From contig JAJVIN010000051.1 of assembly GCA_022071945.1 (NCBI GenBank), positions 20,528 through 84,527 on the forward strand: a DNA stretch of 64,000 nucleotides, in the 5' to 3' direction. The stretch's first letter is position 1. Each line of letters begins with the position of its first letter. Below the pieces are notes generated by a model. It worked only from the letters and a program-made list of their open reading frames with translations. It had not been told where the DNA came from and did no database searches. Positions 24,952-33,826 of this stretch are shown piece after piece. Origin of the DNA: Thermoanaerobaculia bacterium. Its GTDB lineage: Bacteria; Acidobacteriota; Thermoanaerobaculia; UBA5066. The position numbers and the translations under genes are program-made.

Positions 24952-27207
24952 TTACGACAGAATCAGGTAGATACAGACGAGGCCGAAGATTCCGAACGTC
25001 ATGGCGAGGGCGTACCCCTGCGTCTGCCCGCTCTGAAGGGAACGGTGTCCGCGCCATGCCGTCTGCAGCACATTCGCGACCCCATTCACCGCCCCGTCCA
25101 CGAAGACCTTGTCAAACCAGCTGGAGACGTGAGCCCCGCCCACCGTCAGGTGGCGAGAGCCGTTGACGGCTCCGTCCACGAACCGGGCGTCGACCTCCCA
25201 GAGGAACCGCCCGAACTTCTTGATGAGCCTGTCGACGAAGAGCCACTCGTAGGCTTCGTCCACGAAGTACTTGTTGCGCACCCAGCGGTAGAGACCCGGA
25301 AGCGCGCCGGCGATCTTCCCGGGTGTGGCGAACGGGTAGGCCCCGCTGTAGAAGGCCCATCCGAGCGCGATGCCGATGCCGGCGACGACGACCGACGTCA
25401 TCATCAGGCCCCACTCGAGCGCGTGCGAGGCGTGGTGCGGCTCCGGCATCCAGCCGGCCGCCAGTGGCGGGAAGATCGGTTCGAGGAACTTCTCCCAGGC
25501 GTTCTCCTTGCCGAGGATGAACTTCGGGATGCCGAGGTAGCCCGCCACGATCGCGCCGCCCGCGAGAATCCAGAGCGGGATGGTCATCGTCGCGGGAGAC
25601 TCGTGAACGTGCGCCAGTTCCTCTTTCGTCCCGCGGAACTCGCCGTAGAACGTCATCTTGACGAGCCGGAACATGTAGAAGGCCGTCAGCCCGGCCGTCA
25701 GGACGGCCAGCGCCCACAGGATGGGGTGGCCGTTGATGAACGTCTCGGCCAGGATCGCGTCCTTCGAGAAGAAGCCCGACAGGAACGGAACGCCCGCGAT
25801 GGCCAGCGTCGAGATGAACATGGTCCGGTAGGTGTGCGGGACCAGGTTCTTCAACCCGCCCATCCGCGTCATCTCCTGCTCTCCCGAGAGCGCGTGGATG
25901 ACCGAACCGGATCCGAGGAAGAGACAGGCCTTGAACCAGGCGTGGGTGAACACGTGGAACATTCCCGCGCCGAAGGCCAGCGAGCCGCAGCCGAGGAACA
26001 TGTAGCCGAGCTGCGAGACCGTCGAGTAGGCGAGGACCTTCTTGATGTCCGTCTGGGCAAGACCGATGGTCGCCGCGAAGAAGGCCGTCACGCCTCCAAC
26101 AACGGCGACGACATACGACGCGTCGTGGGTCAGCATCGCGAAGACCGAGGCGTTCTCACCGAGCGTCTTGACGGCCCACTCGTGTGAGATCCGGAAGAGA
26201 ACGTTGCACCTGGCAACCATGTAGACGCCCGCCGTCACCATCGTGGCGGCGTGGATGAGGGCGGAGACCGGAGTCGGGCCCGCCATCGCGTCCGGGAGCC
26301 AGACGTAGAGGGGGATCTGAGCGCTCTTGCCGCAGGCTCCGATGAAGAGCGCGATGCAGGCGGCGGTCACGGCACCACCGGCGGCGTAGGTTCCCGGGTC
26401 CTTGGCGGCCGCCTCGAACATCTTCGTGAAGTCGATCGTGCCGAACATCGCCGTGCAGGCGAAGAGCCCCAGGATGAAGCCGACGTCCCCGATGCGGTTC
26501 ATGACGAAGGCCTTCTTCCCGGCGTCCGCCGCGAAGTCCTTCTGGTAGTAGTAGCCGATCAGGAGGTACGAGCAGAGCCCGACGCCCTCCCAGCCGACGA
26601 AGAGGATGCCCAGGTTGGCCCCGAGGACCAAGACCAGCATCGAGAACATGAAGAGGTTGAGGTAGGCAAAGAACCGCCCGTAGCCCTCGTCATGGCCCAT
26701 GTAGCCGACCGAATAGACGTGGATCAGGGTCCCGATGAACGAGACGAACCCGATCATCAGCGCCGTGAGCGGGTCGATCCGGAAGGCGACGTCGAACTCG
26801 AGGGTCTTGGCGCCGAACCAGGTCAGGTTCTCGCCCGCGGGGACCCAAGTCCAGAGCTTGACCACGATCTCGTGATGCCCGCCGGTCTCCTGCCACCAGG
26901 CCAGGATGGCGAGGAGCGAGAAGAGGCAGGAAAGGCCCGATGCGATCGGACCCACGAGCGAGTGAACGGCCTTGAACGGGATGTCGACATGGCCTCCGTG
27001 GCCGTGCCCGCCCCCGTGGCTGTCGTGGCCATCATGGCTGGCGGCATCGTGGCCGTGGGAGTCGTGGCCTTCTCCGTGCCCGTGGCTCCCCTTCGGCGCG
27101 TCCTTGTCTCCCATCTTCGAGTGGGAAACGAGGTAGAGGAGCCCGTTGATGAGGAACCCGATGAAGGGGAAGAGCGGGATCCAGGGAAGAAACGTCTCGG
27201 CCTTCAT
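24952..27207 (-). CDS. nuoL: NADH-quinone oxidoreductase subunit L, with His-rich loop
   Basis: The 751-residue product is the terminal antiporter-like subunit of Complex I with a long lateral helix at its C-terminal side. Family motifs are WEGVGLCSYLLIGYYY, GACGKSAQIPLYVWLPDAM and HAATMVTAGVYM. It is longer than the usual ~610-650 residues. Unusually, the first loop (about residues 41-74) is a Gly/His/Asp-rich stretch with eleven histidines, a plausible metal-binding or pH-sensitive loop on the periplasmic or cytoplasmic face. The gene starts three bases from the nuoK stop. Confidence 0.95.
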   Translation of the reverse strand: MKAETFLPWIPLFPFIGFLINGLLYLVSHSKMGDKDAPKGSHGHGEGHDSHGHDAASHDGHDSHGGGHGHGGHVDIPFKAVHSLVGPIASGLSCLFSLLAILAWWQETGGHHEIVVKLWTWVPAGENLTWFGAKTLEFDVAFRIDPLTALMIGFVSFIGTLIHVYSVGYMGHDEGYGRFFAYLNLFMFSMLVLVLGANLGILFVGWEGVGLCSYLLIGYYYQKDFAADAGKKAFVMNRIGDVGFILGLFACTAMFGTIDFTKMFEAAAKDPGTYAAGGAVTAACIALFIGACGKSAQIPLYVWLPDAMAGPTPVSALIHAATMVTAGVYMVARCNVLFRISHEWAVKTLGENASVFAMLTHDASYVVAVVGGVTAFFAATIGLAQTDIKKVLAYSTVSQLGYMFLGCGSLAFGAGMFHVFTHAWFKACLFLGSGSVIHALSGEQEMTRMGGLKNLVPHTYRTMFISTLAIAGVPFLSGFFSKDAILAETFINGHPILWALAVLTAGLTAFYMFRLVKMTFYGEFRGTKEELAHVHESPATMTIPLWILAGGAIVAGYLGIPKFILGKENAWEKFLEPIFPPLAAGWMPEPHHASHALEWGLMMTSVVVAGIGIALGWAFYSGAYPFATPGKIAGALPGLYRWVRNKYFVDEAYEWLFVDRLIKKFGRFLWEVDARFVDGAVNGSRHLTVGGAHVSSWFDKVFVDGAVNGVANVLQTAWRGHRSLQSGQTQGYALAMTFGIFGLVCIYLILS

Positions 27208-27210
27208 GCG

Positions 27211-27513
27211 TCACCCCTTCATCTCGGCCGCGTCGTCGAGGTTGACCGACCCCTTGAGCCGGTACAGGGACACGATGATGGCGAGACCGATGGCCGCTTC
27301 ACCCGCGGCCACGGTGATGATGAAGATCGCGAAGAGGTGACCGTTGAGGTCGCCGAGCTGGCGGGAAAACGCGATCAGGTTCAGGTTCACGGCGTTCAGC
27401 ATCAGCTCGATGGACATCAGGACCGTGAGCAGGTTCCTGCGGATGAGGACTCCGGTCACGCCGATCGAGAAGAGGAGGAACGAGAGGCCGACATAGTGAG
27501 TGAGGGTGATCAT
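27211..27513 (-). CDS. nuoK: NADH-quinone oxidoreductase subunit K
   Basis: The 100-residue product is a three-helix Complex I membrane subunit. The conserved glutamates of the second and third helices are present in MSIELMLNAVNLNL and AAGEAAIGLAII. The start shares one base with the nuoJ stop (TGATG), which fixes the start at 27513. Confidence 0.95.
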   Translation of the reverse strand: MITLTHYVGLSFLLFSIGVTGVLIRRNLLTVLMSIELMLNAVNLNLIAFSRQLGDLNGHLFAIFIITVAAGEAAIGLAIIVSLYRLKGSVNLDDAAEMKG

Positions 27514-28073
27514 CAGTCGAACTTCTCCAGGCTCCGTTTCCCGAGCACCACGGCGCCGATCATCGCGACGAGCAGGAAGACGGAGGCGACCTCGAAGGGA
27601 AGGAGGTAGTCGCGGTAGAGACCCCACGCGACAGCCTCGCTGTTTCCGGGGACGACCACGCGCGCCGTCGAATTCTCGATCACGGTGGTCTTCAGCGCCG
27701 CCGGGTCGGCGGGCGGCCCCTTCTTGACGAGGGCCGGTCCCGTCAGGACGCCCCCGACGAGGAGGAAGAGGAAAAAGCCCGCCAGGACGGCGATGCCGGC
27801 GCGCCTGTTGACGAACGGCTCCTTCGCCTGACGGCGGACGTTGACGAGCATGATGGTGAACAGGAAGAGCACCATGATGCCGCCCGCGTAAACCAGGACC
27901 TGCACCGCGGCCAGGAACTCCGCATGCTGGAGGATGAAGAGCCCGGCGACTGCGAGGAAGGTCAGGAGAAGGAAGAGCGCGGAGTGGAGGGGCTGGCGCA
28001 TCGTGATGACGCCCAGCGCCCCCACGACCGTGATCGCGGCGAACACCCAGAAGAAGAAGACCGATGGATCCAC
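27513..28073 (-). CDS. nuoJ: NADH-quinone oxidoreductase subunit J
   Basis: The 186-residue product is a Complex I membrane subunit with the helix-3 pi-bulge segment QVLVYAGGIMVLFLFTIML, which couples quinone chemistry to proton movement. The C-terminal helix LPFEVASVFLLVAMIGAVVLG is also typical. It lies 16 bp after nuoI. Confidence 0.95.
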   Translation of the reverse strand: MDPSVFFFWVFAAITVVGALGVITMRQPLHSALFLLLTFLAVAGLFILQHAEFLAAVQVLVYAGGIMVLFLFTIMLVNVRRQAKEPFVNRRAGIAVLAGFFLFLLVGGVLTGPALVKKGPPADPAALKTTVIENSTARVVVPGNSEAVAWGLYRDYLLPFEVASVFLLVAMIGAVVLGKRSLEKFD

Positions 28074-28089
28074 GCGGCAAACCCCCTTG

Positions 28090-28557
28090 TCACTTCTCGG
28101 GGCGGGGCGTGAAGGGTTTCACGTTCGAGTCCCAGCTCGTCAGCTTGACGATGTCGAGGTAGAGGGCCTCGTTCCGCTCGTAGGTCGACAGTTCGTACGT
28201 TTTCGTCTTCAGCCAGATCGACTTCGGGTTCGTCGGACAGGCGTCCTCGCACAGACCGCAGAACATGCATCTCTTCATGTCCACGTCGAAGCGGTCGAGG
28301 ACCTTGACCGACTTGCCCTCTTCGTTCTTCTCGCTGTGCCAGTCGATGTAGATGATGTTGATGGGGCACTCGATGGCGCAGAGCGTGCACTTGATGCAGC
28401 GCTCCTCGTCGAGCTTGAACATCCCGCGGAACCTCTCGGACGGCTCCTTGGCCCTCTCCGGGTACTCGACGGTGTCGGCCGGACGTCCCGCGTGCGTGAG
28501 CGTCAGCTTCAGGCCGCCGAAGATGTCGGTCAGCATCACCATGTTGAGAAGACTCAT
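28090..28557 (-). CDS. nuoI: NADH-quinone oxidoreductase subunit I
   Basis: The 155-residue product carries two [4Fe-4S] clusters that pass electrons toward the quinone site. The two ligand sets are CIKCTLCAIECP (54-65) and CMFCGLCEDACP (98-109). The second cluster motif and the IYIDWHSEKNEEG insert are standard. ATG 28557 overlaps the nuoH stop by four bases. Confidence 0.95.
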   Translation of the reverse strand: MSLLNMVMLTDIFGGLKLTLTHAGRPADTVEYPERAKEPSERFRGMFKLDEERCIKCTLCAIECPINIIYIDWHSEKNEEGKSVKVLDRFDVDMKRCMFCGLCEDACPTNPKSIWLKTKTYELSTYERNEALYLDIVKLTSWDSNVKPFTPRPEK

Positions 28558-29714
28558 GCGGGCACCTCCGTGGGCCGGGACTTTTCGATCACCGTCAGAC
28601 GCTTGGGGGGAACCCTGAAGGCCAGGAAGATCCCGGCGGCAAACGCGATCGTCAGAATCGTGCCGAGGACCGTCAGGCCCGTCTTGCCCCAGAGGGCCGC
28701 GATGGCCACCAGCACGATGTTCCCCAGGGAGAGGGGAATGAGGAACTTCCACCCGAGCGCCATGAGCTGGTCGAACCGGTACCGCGGGAACGTCCCGCGG
28801 AACCAGATGTAGACGAACATGAAGAACGAGACCTTCAGGAGGAACCAGATGATGGGCGGGATGAAGTCGAGGAACGATAGGAAGGCGACGTTCGGGAACG
28901 GCCGGAGCCAGCCCCCGAAGAAGAGGGTCGTGGCGATCGCCGAGACCGTGACCATGTTGGCGTACTCGGAGAGGAAGAACATCGACCACTTGAAGCCCGA
29001 GTACTCGGTGTGGAAGCCGGCGACGAGCTCGCTCTCGGCTTCCGGCAGGTCGAACGGGGTCCGGTTCGTCTCCGCCACTCCCGAAACGAAATAGAGGAAG
29101 AAGGCCACGAGGCCCGGGAAGATGAACCAGAGGCCCATCCGCTTCTGCGCCTCGATGATCTCGACGAGCGAGAGCGTCTGCCCCATCACGATGATGGCGG
29201 CGACCGCGAAACCCATCGGGACCTCATAGCTGATCAGCTGCGCGGCGGATCGGAGTCCGCCGATGAGGGAGTACTTGGAGTTCGACGACCAGCCGGCCAG
29301 GATGACGCCGTAGATCCCGATCGTCGTGACGGCCAGGACGAACAGGAGCCCGATGTTGACGTCCATCGCGTAGAGCGGCGTCTTGATCCCGAAGAACGAG
29401 ACCTCGGGGCCCCACGGCAGGACGGCGAAGACCGTCATCGCCGGGATGATGATGAAGAGCGGGGCGAGGTAGTGGACCACCTTGTCCGCCTTGGCGGGGA
29501 CGATGTCCTCCTTGAAGAGGAGCTTGAACGTGTCGGCCACCCACTGCAGGGACCCTTCCCAGCCGACCCTGTTCGGTCCCTTGCGCACCTGGAGAAGCGC
29601 CAGGAGGCGCCGCTCGAAGAGCGTCAGGACCCCGGCCGCCGTTGCCATCACGAGGACGATGACCACCGCCTTGATGGCGGGGATCACGCCGTAGTAAAGG
29701 ATGCTCTCGGACAT
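28554..29714 (-). CDS. nuoH: NADH-quinone oxidoreductase subunit H
   Basis: The 386-residue product is the membrane subunit that forms the quinone-binding chamber with NuoB and NuoD. Conserved parts are ERRLLALLQVRKGPNRVG, the charged loop RSAAQLISYEVPMGFA, and ETNRTPFDLPEAESELVAGF. ATG 29714 is chosen over longer frames because the family starts here. In most gene orders nuoG lies between nuoD and nuoH; here nuoH follows nuoD after only 16 bp. Confidence 0.95.
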   Translation of the reverse strand: MSESILYYGVIPAIKAVVIVLVMATAAGVLTLFERRLLALLQVRKGPNRVGWEGSLQWVADTFKLLFKEDIVPAKADKVVHYLAPLFIIIPAMTVFAVLPWGPEVSFFGIKTPLYAMDVNIGLLFVLAVTTIGIYGVILAGWSSNSKYSLIGGLRSAAQLISYEVPMGFAVAAIIVMGQTLSLVEIIEAQKRMGLWFIFPGLVAFFLYFVSGVAETNRTPFDLPEAESELVAGFHTEYSGFKWSMFFLSEYANMVTVSAIATTLFFGGWLRPFPNVAFLSFLDFIPPIIWFLLKVSFFMFVYIWFRGTFPRYRFDQLMALGWKFLIPLSLGNIVLVAIAALWGKTGLTVLGTILTIAFAAGIFLAFRVPPKRLTVIEKSRPTEVPA

Positions 29715-29730
29715 TTCGCGACCGCCTCCC

Positions 29731-30897
29731 CTACCGGTCCACTTCACCCAGGACGATGTCGATCGTGCCGATGAGAGCGACGAGGTCCGACACCAGGTGC
29801 CCTCGAGCCATCTCGGGGAGCGCCTGCAGGTTGATGAAGCTCGGCGGACGGACGTGGAGCCGGTACGGCTTGTTGCCGCCATTGGAAACGAGGTAGAAGC
29901 CGAGCTCGCCCTTGGGCGCCTCGACCGCCGCGTAAGCGTCGCCCGCGGGGGGCTTCATGACGCGCGGCACCTTTGCGCGGACCTCGCCCTCCGGGTTTTT
30001 CAGGAGCCAGTCGCAGCACTGCGCCACGATCCGCTGGCTCTGCCTCAGCTCCGCCACGCGAACGATGTACCGGTCGTAGGTGTCGGCGTTCTTGCCCGTC
30101 GGAATCTCGAAGTCGAGCTCGGGGTAGCACTCGTACGGGATCGCCTTGCGGATGTCCCAGGCAAGGCCCGCGGCCCGAAGCGTCGGTCCCGTGACCCCCC
30201 ACTCGATGCACTGCTCCTTGGTGAAGACGCCGATGCCGATCGTTCGCTTCTTCCAGATCCGGTTCTCGGTCAGAAGGTCTTCGTACTCGTCGTACTTGGC
30301 GGGGAGCGTCGCGTTGAACTCCGCCACCCGCTGGACCCACCCTTCCGTCAAGTCGAGGGGAAGCCCGCCGATCTTCATGCAGTTGAGGGTGAGGCGGGCG
30401 CCGCAGTACTCCTCGAAGAAGTCGAGGATCACCTCCCGCTCGCGGAAGGTGTAGAAGAACGGCGTGATGGCTCCGAGGTCGATGGCGGCCGTCGCCAGCC
30501 ACAGGAGGTGCGACGAGATCCGCTGCAGCTCGTCGAGAAGGACGCGGATGTACTGGCCCTTCTTCGGGACCTGCAACCCGAGCATCTTCTCGGCGACGAG
30601 GCAGAAGGCGTGGTTGTTGGTCGCCGACGCCACGTAGTCCATCCGGTCGGTGTGCGGCACGACCATCGGGTAGGTCTCGGTCTCGAAGAGCTTCTCGGTT
30701 CCCCGGTGGAGGTACCCGACGTCGGGGCGGGCCGAGATGATCTTCTCTCCGTCGACCTTGAGCACAAGCCTGAGGACGCCGTGGGTGGACGGGTGCTGCG
30801 GCCCGAAGTTGAGCTCCATCTCACGCAGCCCGAAGAGCGGCGGGCCGCCCTCGGTCACCTGCGCGACGGTTCCGGGAGGCAGAGGATGCTCGCTCAT
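29731..30897 (-). CDS. nuoD: NADH-quinone oxidoreductase subunit D
   Basis: The 388-residue product is the 49-kDa-type subunit that, with NuoB, forms the quinone site. NFGPQHPSTHGVLRL and DVGYLHRGTEKLFE mark the N-terminal part, and the C-terminal ALIGTIDIVLGEVDR is the family ending. The start shares one base with the nuoC stop. In eukaryotes the homologue is methylated by a MidA-type enzyme; a MidA gene lies at 34861-35919. Confidence 0.95.
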   Translation of the reverse strand: MSEHPLPPGTVAQVTEGGPPLFGLREMELNFGPQHPSTHGVLRLVLKVDGEKIISARPDVGYLHRGTEKLFETETYPMVVPHTDRMDYVASATNNHAFCLVAEKMLGLQVPKKGQYIRVLLDELQRISSHLLWLATAAIDLGAITPFFYTFREREVILDFFEEYCGARLTLNCMKIGGLPLDLTEGWVQRVAEFNATLPAKYDEYEDLLTENRIWKKRTIGIGVFTKEQCIEWGVTGPTLRAAGLAWDIRKAIPYECYPELDFEIPTGKNADTYDRYIVRVAELRQSQRIVAQCCDWLLKNPEGEVRAKVPRVMKPPAGDAYAAVEAPKGELGFYLVSNGGNKPYRLHVRPPSFINLQALPEMARGHLVSDLVALIGTIDIVLGEVDR

Positions 30898-31820
30898 CAG
30901 GACACCACCTTCCGGTTCGAGTCATCCGGGGCGGGGCCGCCGCCCTCGGGGAAGCGGTCCGGGTAGATCGCGGCGCCCGTGTCGATCCCCTCCACGGGGA
31001 AGTCCTTGCGAAGCGGGTGCCCCTGAAAGCCATCCCACGTCAAGATGCGCCGCAGGTCCGGATGGGCCGAGAACCTCACGCCGAACATGTCGAAGACTTC
31101 CCTTTCCATCCAGTTCGCGGTCTTCCAGACGCCCGCGACGGACGGGCATTCGCTCCCCTCGGCGACGCGGGTGCGCAGGCGCAGGCGCTCGCTGTTCTTC
31201 GGGAACGAATGGAGCCAGTAGACGACCTCGAACCGGGGGGCCTTTTCCTTCCAGTGGCCGGCGGTCAGATCGACGAGGTAGTCGAACTTCTCGACCGTCT
31301 TCATGTGCTGGCAGGTCTCGACGATCTTCGCCGGGTCGATCTCGATCGAGAGCTCACCAAAGAACTCGGTCGCGGCCACAACGGCGCCCGGAAGGGCCGC
31401 CTTGAGGGCAACGACGACGGGCTTGTCCGAGGCGTCGGTGGGTGCCGGAGCCTTCGGTTTCGGCGCCGCGGCGGCGGCCGGCTTGGCGGCTCCGGCGGCG
31501 GCCGCTGGCTTGGCGGCTGCTGGTTTCGGGGCAGCCGGCTTGGCCTCGCCCTCGGCGGGGGCTCCCTCGGCGAGGGCTCCCTCGGCCGGTGCCGCTGGCT
31601 TGACGGCCGCAGCCGGGCGAGGAGCGGCCGGCTTGGGAACCGCAGCCGGTTTGGCCTCGGCCGGCGCCCCAACTGCGGCTGGCGCGCCAACTGTGGCTGG
31701 CGCCCCTTCGGCGGGGGCGGGCTTCTCGACCGTGACGGGCTTGGTCTCGCTCCCGGCGGGCTCCGCCGGCGGGGCGGGCGATTCTGGTTTCTTGTCTGGG
31801 GGATTACCTTCTGCAGACAT
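30897..31820 (-). CDS. nuoC: NADH-quinone oxidoreductase subunit C with Ala/Pro-rich extension
   Basis: The C-terminal ~180 residues are the 30-kDa-type Complex I subunit, with ERLRLRTRVAEGSECPSVAGVW, ANWMEREVFDMFGV and DLRRILTWDGFQGHPLRKDFP. The first ~130 residues are a low-complexity Ala/Pro/Lys/Glu region with repeated GAPA, AAKPA and AAPKPA units, which normal NuoC lacks. The region's repeats are also visible in DNA as GCTGGCGC runs near 31670-31700. It may be a flexible linker or surface tail. The gene lies ten bases after nuoB. Confidence 0.92.
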   Translation of the reverse strand: MSAEGNPPDKKPESPAPPAEPAGSETKPVTVEKPAPAEGAPATVGAPAAVGAPAEAKPAAVPKPAAPRPAAAVKPAAPAEGALAEGAPAEGEAKPAAPKPAAAKPAAAAGAAKPAAAAAPKPKAPAPTDASDKPVVVALKAALPGAVVAATEFFGELSIEIDPAKIVETCQHMKTVEKFDYLVDLTAGHWKEKAPRFEVVYWLHSFPKNSERLRLRTRVAEGSECPSVAGVWKTANWMEREVFDMFGVRFSAHPDLRRILTWDGFQGHPLRKDFPVEGIDTGAAIYPDRFPEGGGPAPDDSNRKVVS

Positions 31821-31830
31821 CAGATCCTCT

Positions 31831-32316
31831 TCAGGAGGCGCGCCTGAGGACCCGCATCTTCTGGATCTTCTTCTGAAGCTCCATCAGACCGTACAGGAGG
31901 GCCTCCGGGCGCGGGGGGCAGCCAGGGACGTAGACGTCGACGGGAACGATCCGGTCGACGCCCTGCGTGACGGCGTAGGTGCGGTAGGGCCCGCCGCAGG
32001 TGGCGCAGGAGCCCATGGCCAAGACCCACTTCGGATCCGGCATCTGGTCATAGAGACGCTTGACGATCGGGGCCATCTTCTCGGTCACGGTCCCGGCGAC
32101 GAGCATGAGGTCGCTCTGGCGCGGCGAACCGCGGAAGACCTCGGCGCCGAAGCGCGCCATGTCGTGGCGGCTGTCGACGACGGCCATCATCTCGATGGCG
32201 CAGCAGGCAAGGCCGAACTGCATCGGCCAGATGGAGCTCTTACGAGCCCAGCCGATGACGGCGTCGACGCTCGTCGTGATGAAGTTCTCGGGCAGGGCGT
32301 TTTCGATCAGGCCCAT
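31831..32316 (-). CDS. nuoB: NADH-quinone oxidoreductase subunit B
   Basis: The 161-residue product holds the last iron-sulfur cluster (N2) of Complex I. The cluster cysteines are visible as [18 protein letters not shown] and [15 protein letters not shown] 32316 lies inside the end of nuoA (10-bp overlap), giving translational coupling; longer upstream frames are antisense-free but unlike the family. Confidence 0.95.
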   Translation of the reverse strand: MGLIENALPENFITTSVDAVIGWARKSSIWPMQFGLACCAIEMMAVVDSRHDMARFGAEVFRGSPRQSDLMLVAGTVTEKMAPIVKRLYDQMPDPKWVLAMGSCATCGGPYRTYAVTQGVDRIVPVDVYVPGCPPRPEALLYGLMELQKKIQKMRVLRRAS

Positions 32317-32663
32317 GTGAGCGCTCCCCGCTTCCAGACATAGACGTATCCGATCACCAGGATGCCGAGGAAGATGACCATCTCGATCAAGCCGAAAAGC
32401 AGGAGCTTCTGGTACATGACCGCCCAGGGGAAAACGAAGATGGTCTCGACGTCGAAGACCACGAAGAGGACCGCGATCAGGTAGTAACGCACCGAGAACC
32501 GGTGGTCCCAGGCCTCGGAGGTTGGCTCCACGCCGCACTCGTAGGGCGAGAGCTTGATCGGGTCGGGTTTGCTGGGCCGGAACAGGGCCATGATCCCCAG
32601 ACCGGCGACGGGCAGGATCGCGGCCATCACCGCGAAGAAGAGAACGGGAATGTAGTCAGCCAT
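32307..32663 (-). CDS. nuoA: NADH-quinone oxidoreductase subunit A
   Basis: The 118-residue product is a three-helix Complex I subunit with the conserved loop SPYECGVEP and the segment [26 protein letters not shown] 32663 is preferred over a longer frame because GGTGG/GGAG lies before it and the family starts with this hydrophobic helix. It heads the eleven-gene nuo run (A-B-C-D-H-I-J-K-L-M-N). Confidence 0.95.
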   Translation of the reverse strand: MADYIPVLFFAVMAAILPVAGLGIMALFRPSKPDPIKLSPYECGVEPTSEAWDHRFSVRYYLIAVLFVVFDVETIFVFPWAVMYQKLLLFGLIEMVIFLGILVIGYVYVWKRGALTWA

Positions 32664-32970
32664 TCTTGGGACTCCACCACCCTTTTTGATGCCTGGCGCC
32701 ACCCCGGAGAGCGGCACCCCGGGGATCATAAAGTCCCGTCAACCCCTTCCGGACCGGACTGAATCATAAAAACCCCGAAATGAGTAATTCGGACCATCCC
32801 CCCCGGCTCATCCGGCTCACCCCGCGCACCTGAGCGCCCCCGGAACACCCCCTCCTCGCACAAAACACACCCGAACAAGCCTCCGGCGCCACCAAAGCGC
32901 CACCTCGCGCAACAGGCTCAAGGCGATGAGACTCCTGGCCCGGTGAGGCAACCGCACGAGAGAAGAGACG

Positions 32971-32998
32971 GAGCCCGGGAAACCGGGCTCTTTGTGTT
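32971..32998 (+). terminator. Rho-independent terminator-like hairpin 1
   Basis: A perfect stem GAGCCCGG/CCGGGCTC with loop GAAA is followed by TTTGTGTTT on the plus strand. There is no plus-strand gene just upstream, so it probably ends a short untranslated transcript. Confidence 0.65.
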
Positions 32999-33116
32999 TC
33001 AGAGGAGCTCGCGACACCGACTGCCTCCCGGCTTGACTTCCGGGGTGCCGGGACCGATATTCCTCCCAGGCCCGCGTAAGGCCCGGACAAACCTCGTCAC
33101 GGTTTCCGTGGCGCTA

Positions 33117-33160
33117 GCTCCCCAGTGAGCCGGACACAGGCCCCGGGGAGCGGGCTTTTT
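33117..33160 (+). terminator. Rho-independent terminator-like hairpin 2
   Basis: GCTCCCC (33117-33123) pairs with GGGGAGC (33145-33151), and CGGGCTTTTT follows. It ends just before the stop of the minus-strand DUF3800 gene. The loop is long (21 bases) and may fold further. Confidence 0.55.
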
Positions 33161-33166
33161 CCCTTC

Positions 33167-33826
33167 TCAGGAGCTTCCCACCTCTTTCACTTCGACCGGA
33201 ATCCCGCCCTTCTGGAGGATCTCGAGATAGCACGCCTCGCCCTGGACCGCGGCCGCAGCGATCGCGCCCGTAACGAAGTCCGCAACCTGTAGCTCAGGGA
33301 CTCGAGCAGAGTCTCTGGCCCGAAGCGTGATCCTCGGGAAGCGGGGTGGAGTAAGCCACGAGAAGAACGACCTCAGAAAACGCGGCCCCCCGTCCACGGT
33401 CAACCAGACCCGCTTCCCGGGTCCCGATAGGTCGTTCGAGCTCGGAGTCTCTCCGAGTACTCTCCCAGACTCCAACGCCGCCATGGCCACGGACCCGTAG
33501 AGATCGGGCCCCCACGGGCCGCCCTCGCGTTTCATCGAGAATCCAGCCGAGATCCCTGCGACCAGGGCCGATTCGCGTACGAGCTCCCGGAGGACCGCCT
33601 CCCGCACCTCCGGCGGACTCAGACTCCACTTCATCTCACCAGAGTGTGGACGCCGCTTCTCGGTTCGTCCCCGCCGAGCCCTGAGGCGAACGCGTTTGAT
33701 GACCCGCGAAAGGGGAGCCTCCGCTTCCAGATGAAGGACGGCCACAACAAGAGCAAGGGACCCGCCGGGCCCCCTCCCTGGATCGCCGCTCTCATCGAGG
33801 AAAAGGAAGCTCCCCGGAAGAGTCAT
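33167..33826 (-). CDS. DUF3800 domain protein
   Basis: The 219-residue product begins FLFLDESGDPG, the RNase-H-like strand with catalytic-type acidic residues that marks DUF3800, and has VWLTVDGGP in the middle and the late motif ELQVADFVTGAI with its conserved Asp. The family is often found near mobile elements and defence genes, but its activity is not firmly known; a nuclease fold is inferred. It stands alone here. The sequence 33827-34239 downstream of its start has only fragmentary frames and no supported gene. Confidence 0.75.
   Translation of the reverse strand: MTLPGSFLFLDESGDPGRGPGGSLALVVAVLHLEAEAPLSRVIKRVRLRARRGRTEKRRPHSGEMKWSLSPPEVREAVLRELVRESALVAGISAGFSMKREGGPWGPDLYGSVAMAALESGRVLGETPSSNDLSGPGKRVWLTVDGGPRFLRSFFSWLTPPRFPRITLRARDSARVPELQVADFVTGAIAAAAVQGEACYLEILQKGGIPVEVKEVGSS

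Larger units (their letters stand above)
32760..33160 (+). ncRNA. Possible orphan structured RNA region with two terminators
   Basis: The gap between nuoA and the DUF3800 gene has no credible reading frame but two plus-strand terminator-like hairpins. The stretch before the first (GACTCCTGGCCCGGTGAGGCAACCGC, split about 32930-32955) and the stretch before the second (CCAGGCCCGCGTAAGGCCC then GGACAAACC, 33066-33092, and GGCGCTAGCTCC) show a shared style and fragments that resemble S-box or cobalamin riboswitch cores. I could not fit a full consensus of either class. No gene lies downstream on the same strand, so small RNAs are as likely as riboswitches. Confidence 0.3.

Noticed and set aside
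32725-32743. TTGACG and TATGAT upstream of nuoA as a promoter
   Set aside because: On the minus strand they are only seven bases apart, too close for a -35/-10 pair.
32764-33090. 108-codon minus-strand frame in the nuoA-DUF3800 gap
   Set aside because: No ribosome-binding site, no domain, and it overlaps the hairpins that look like RNA structure.
32930-33130. Firm call of an S-box (SAM-I) or cobalamin riboswitch
   Set aside because: Only fragments match; the closing stem and several conserved segments could not be found on either strand, and no regulated gene follows.
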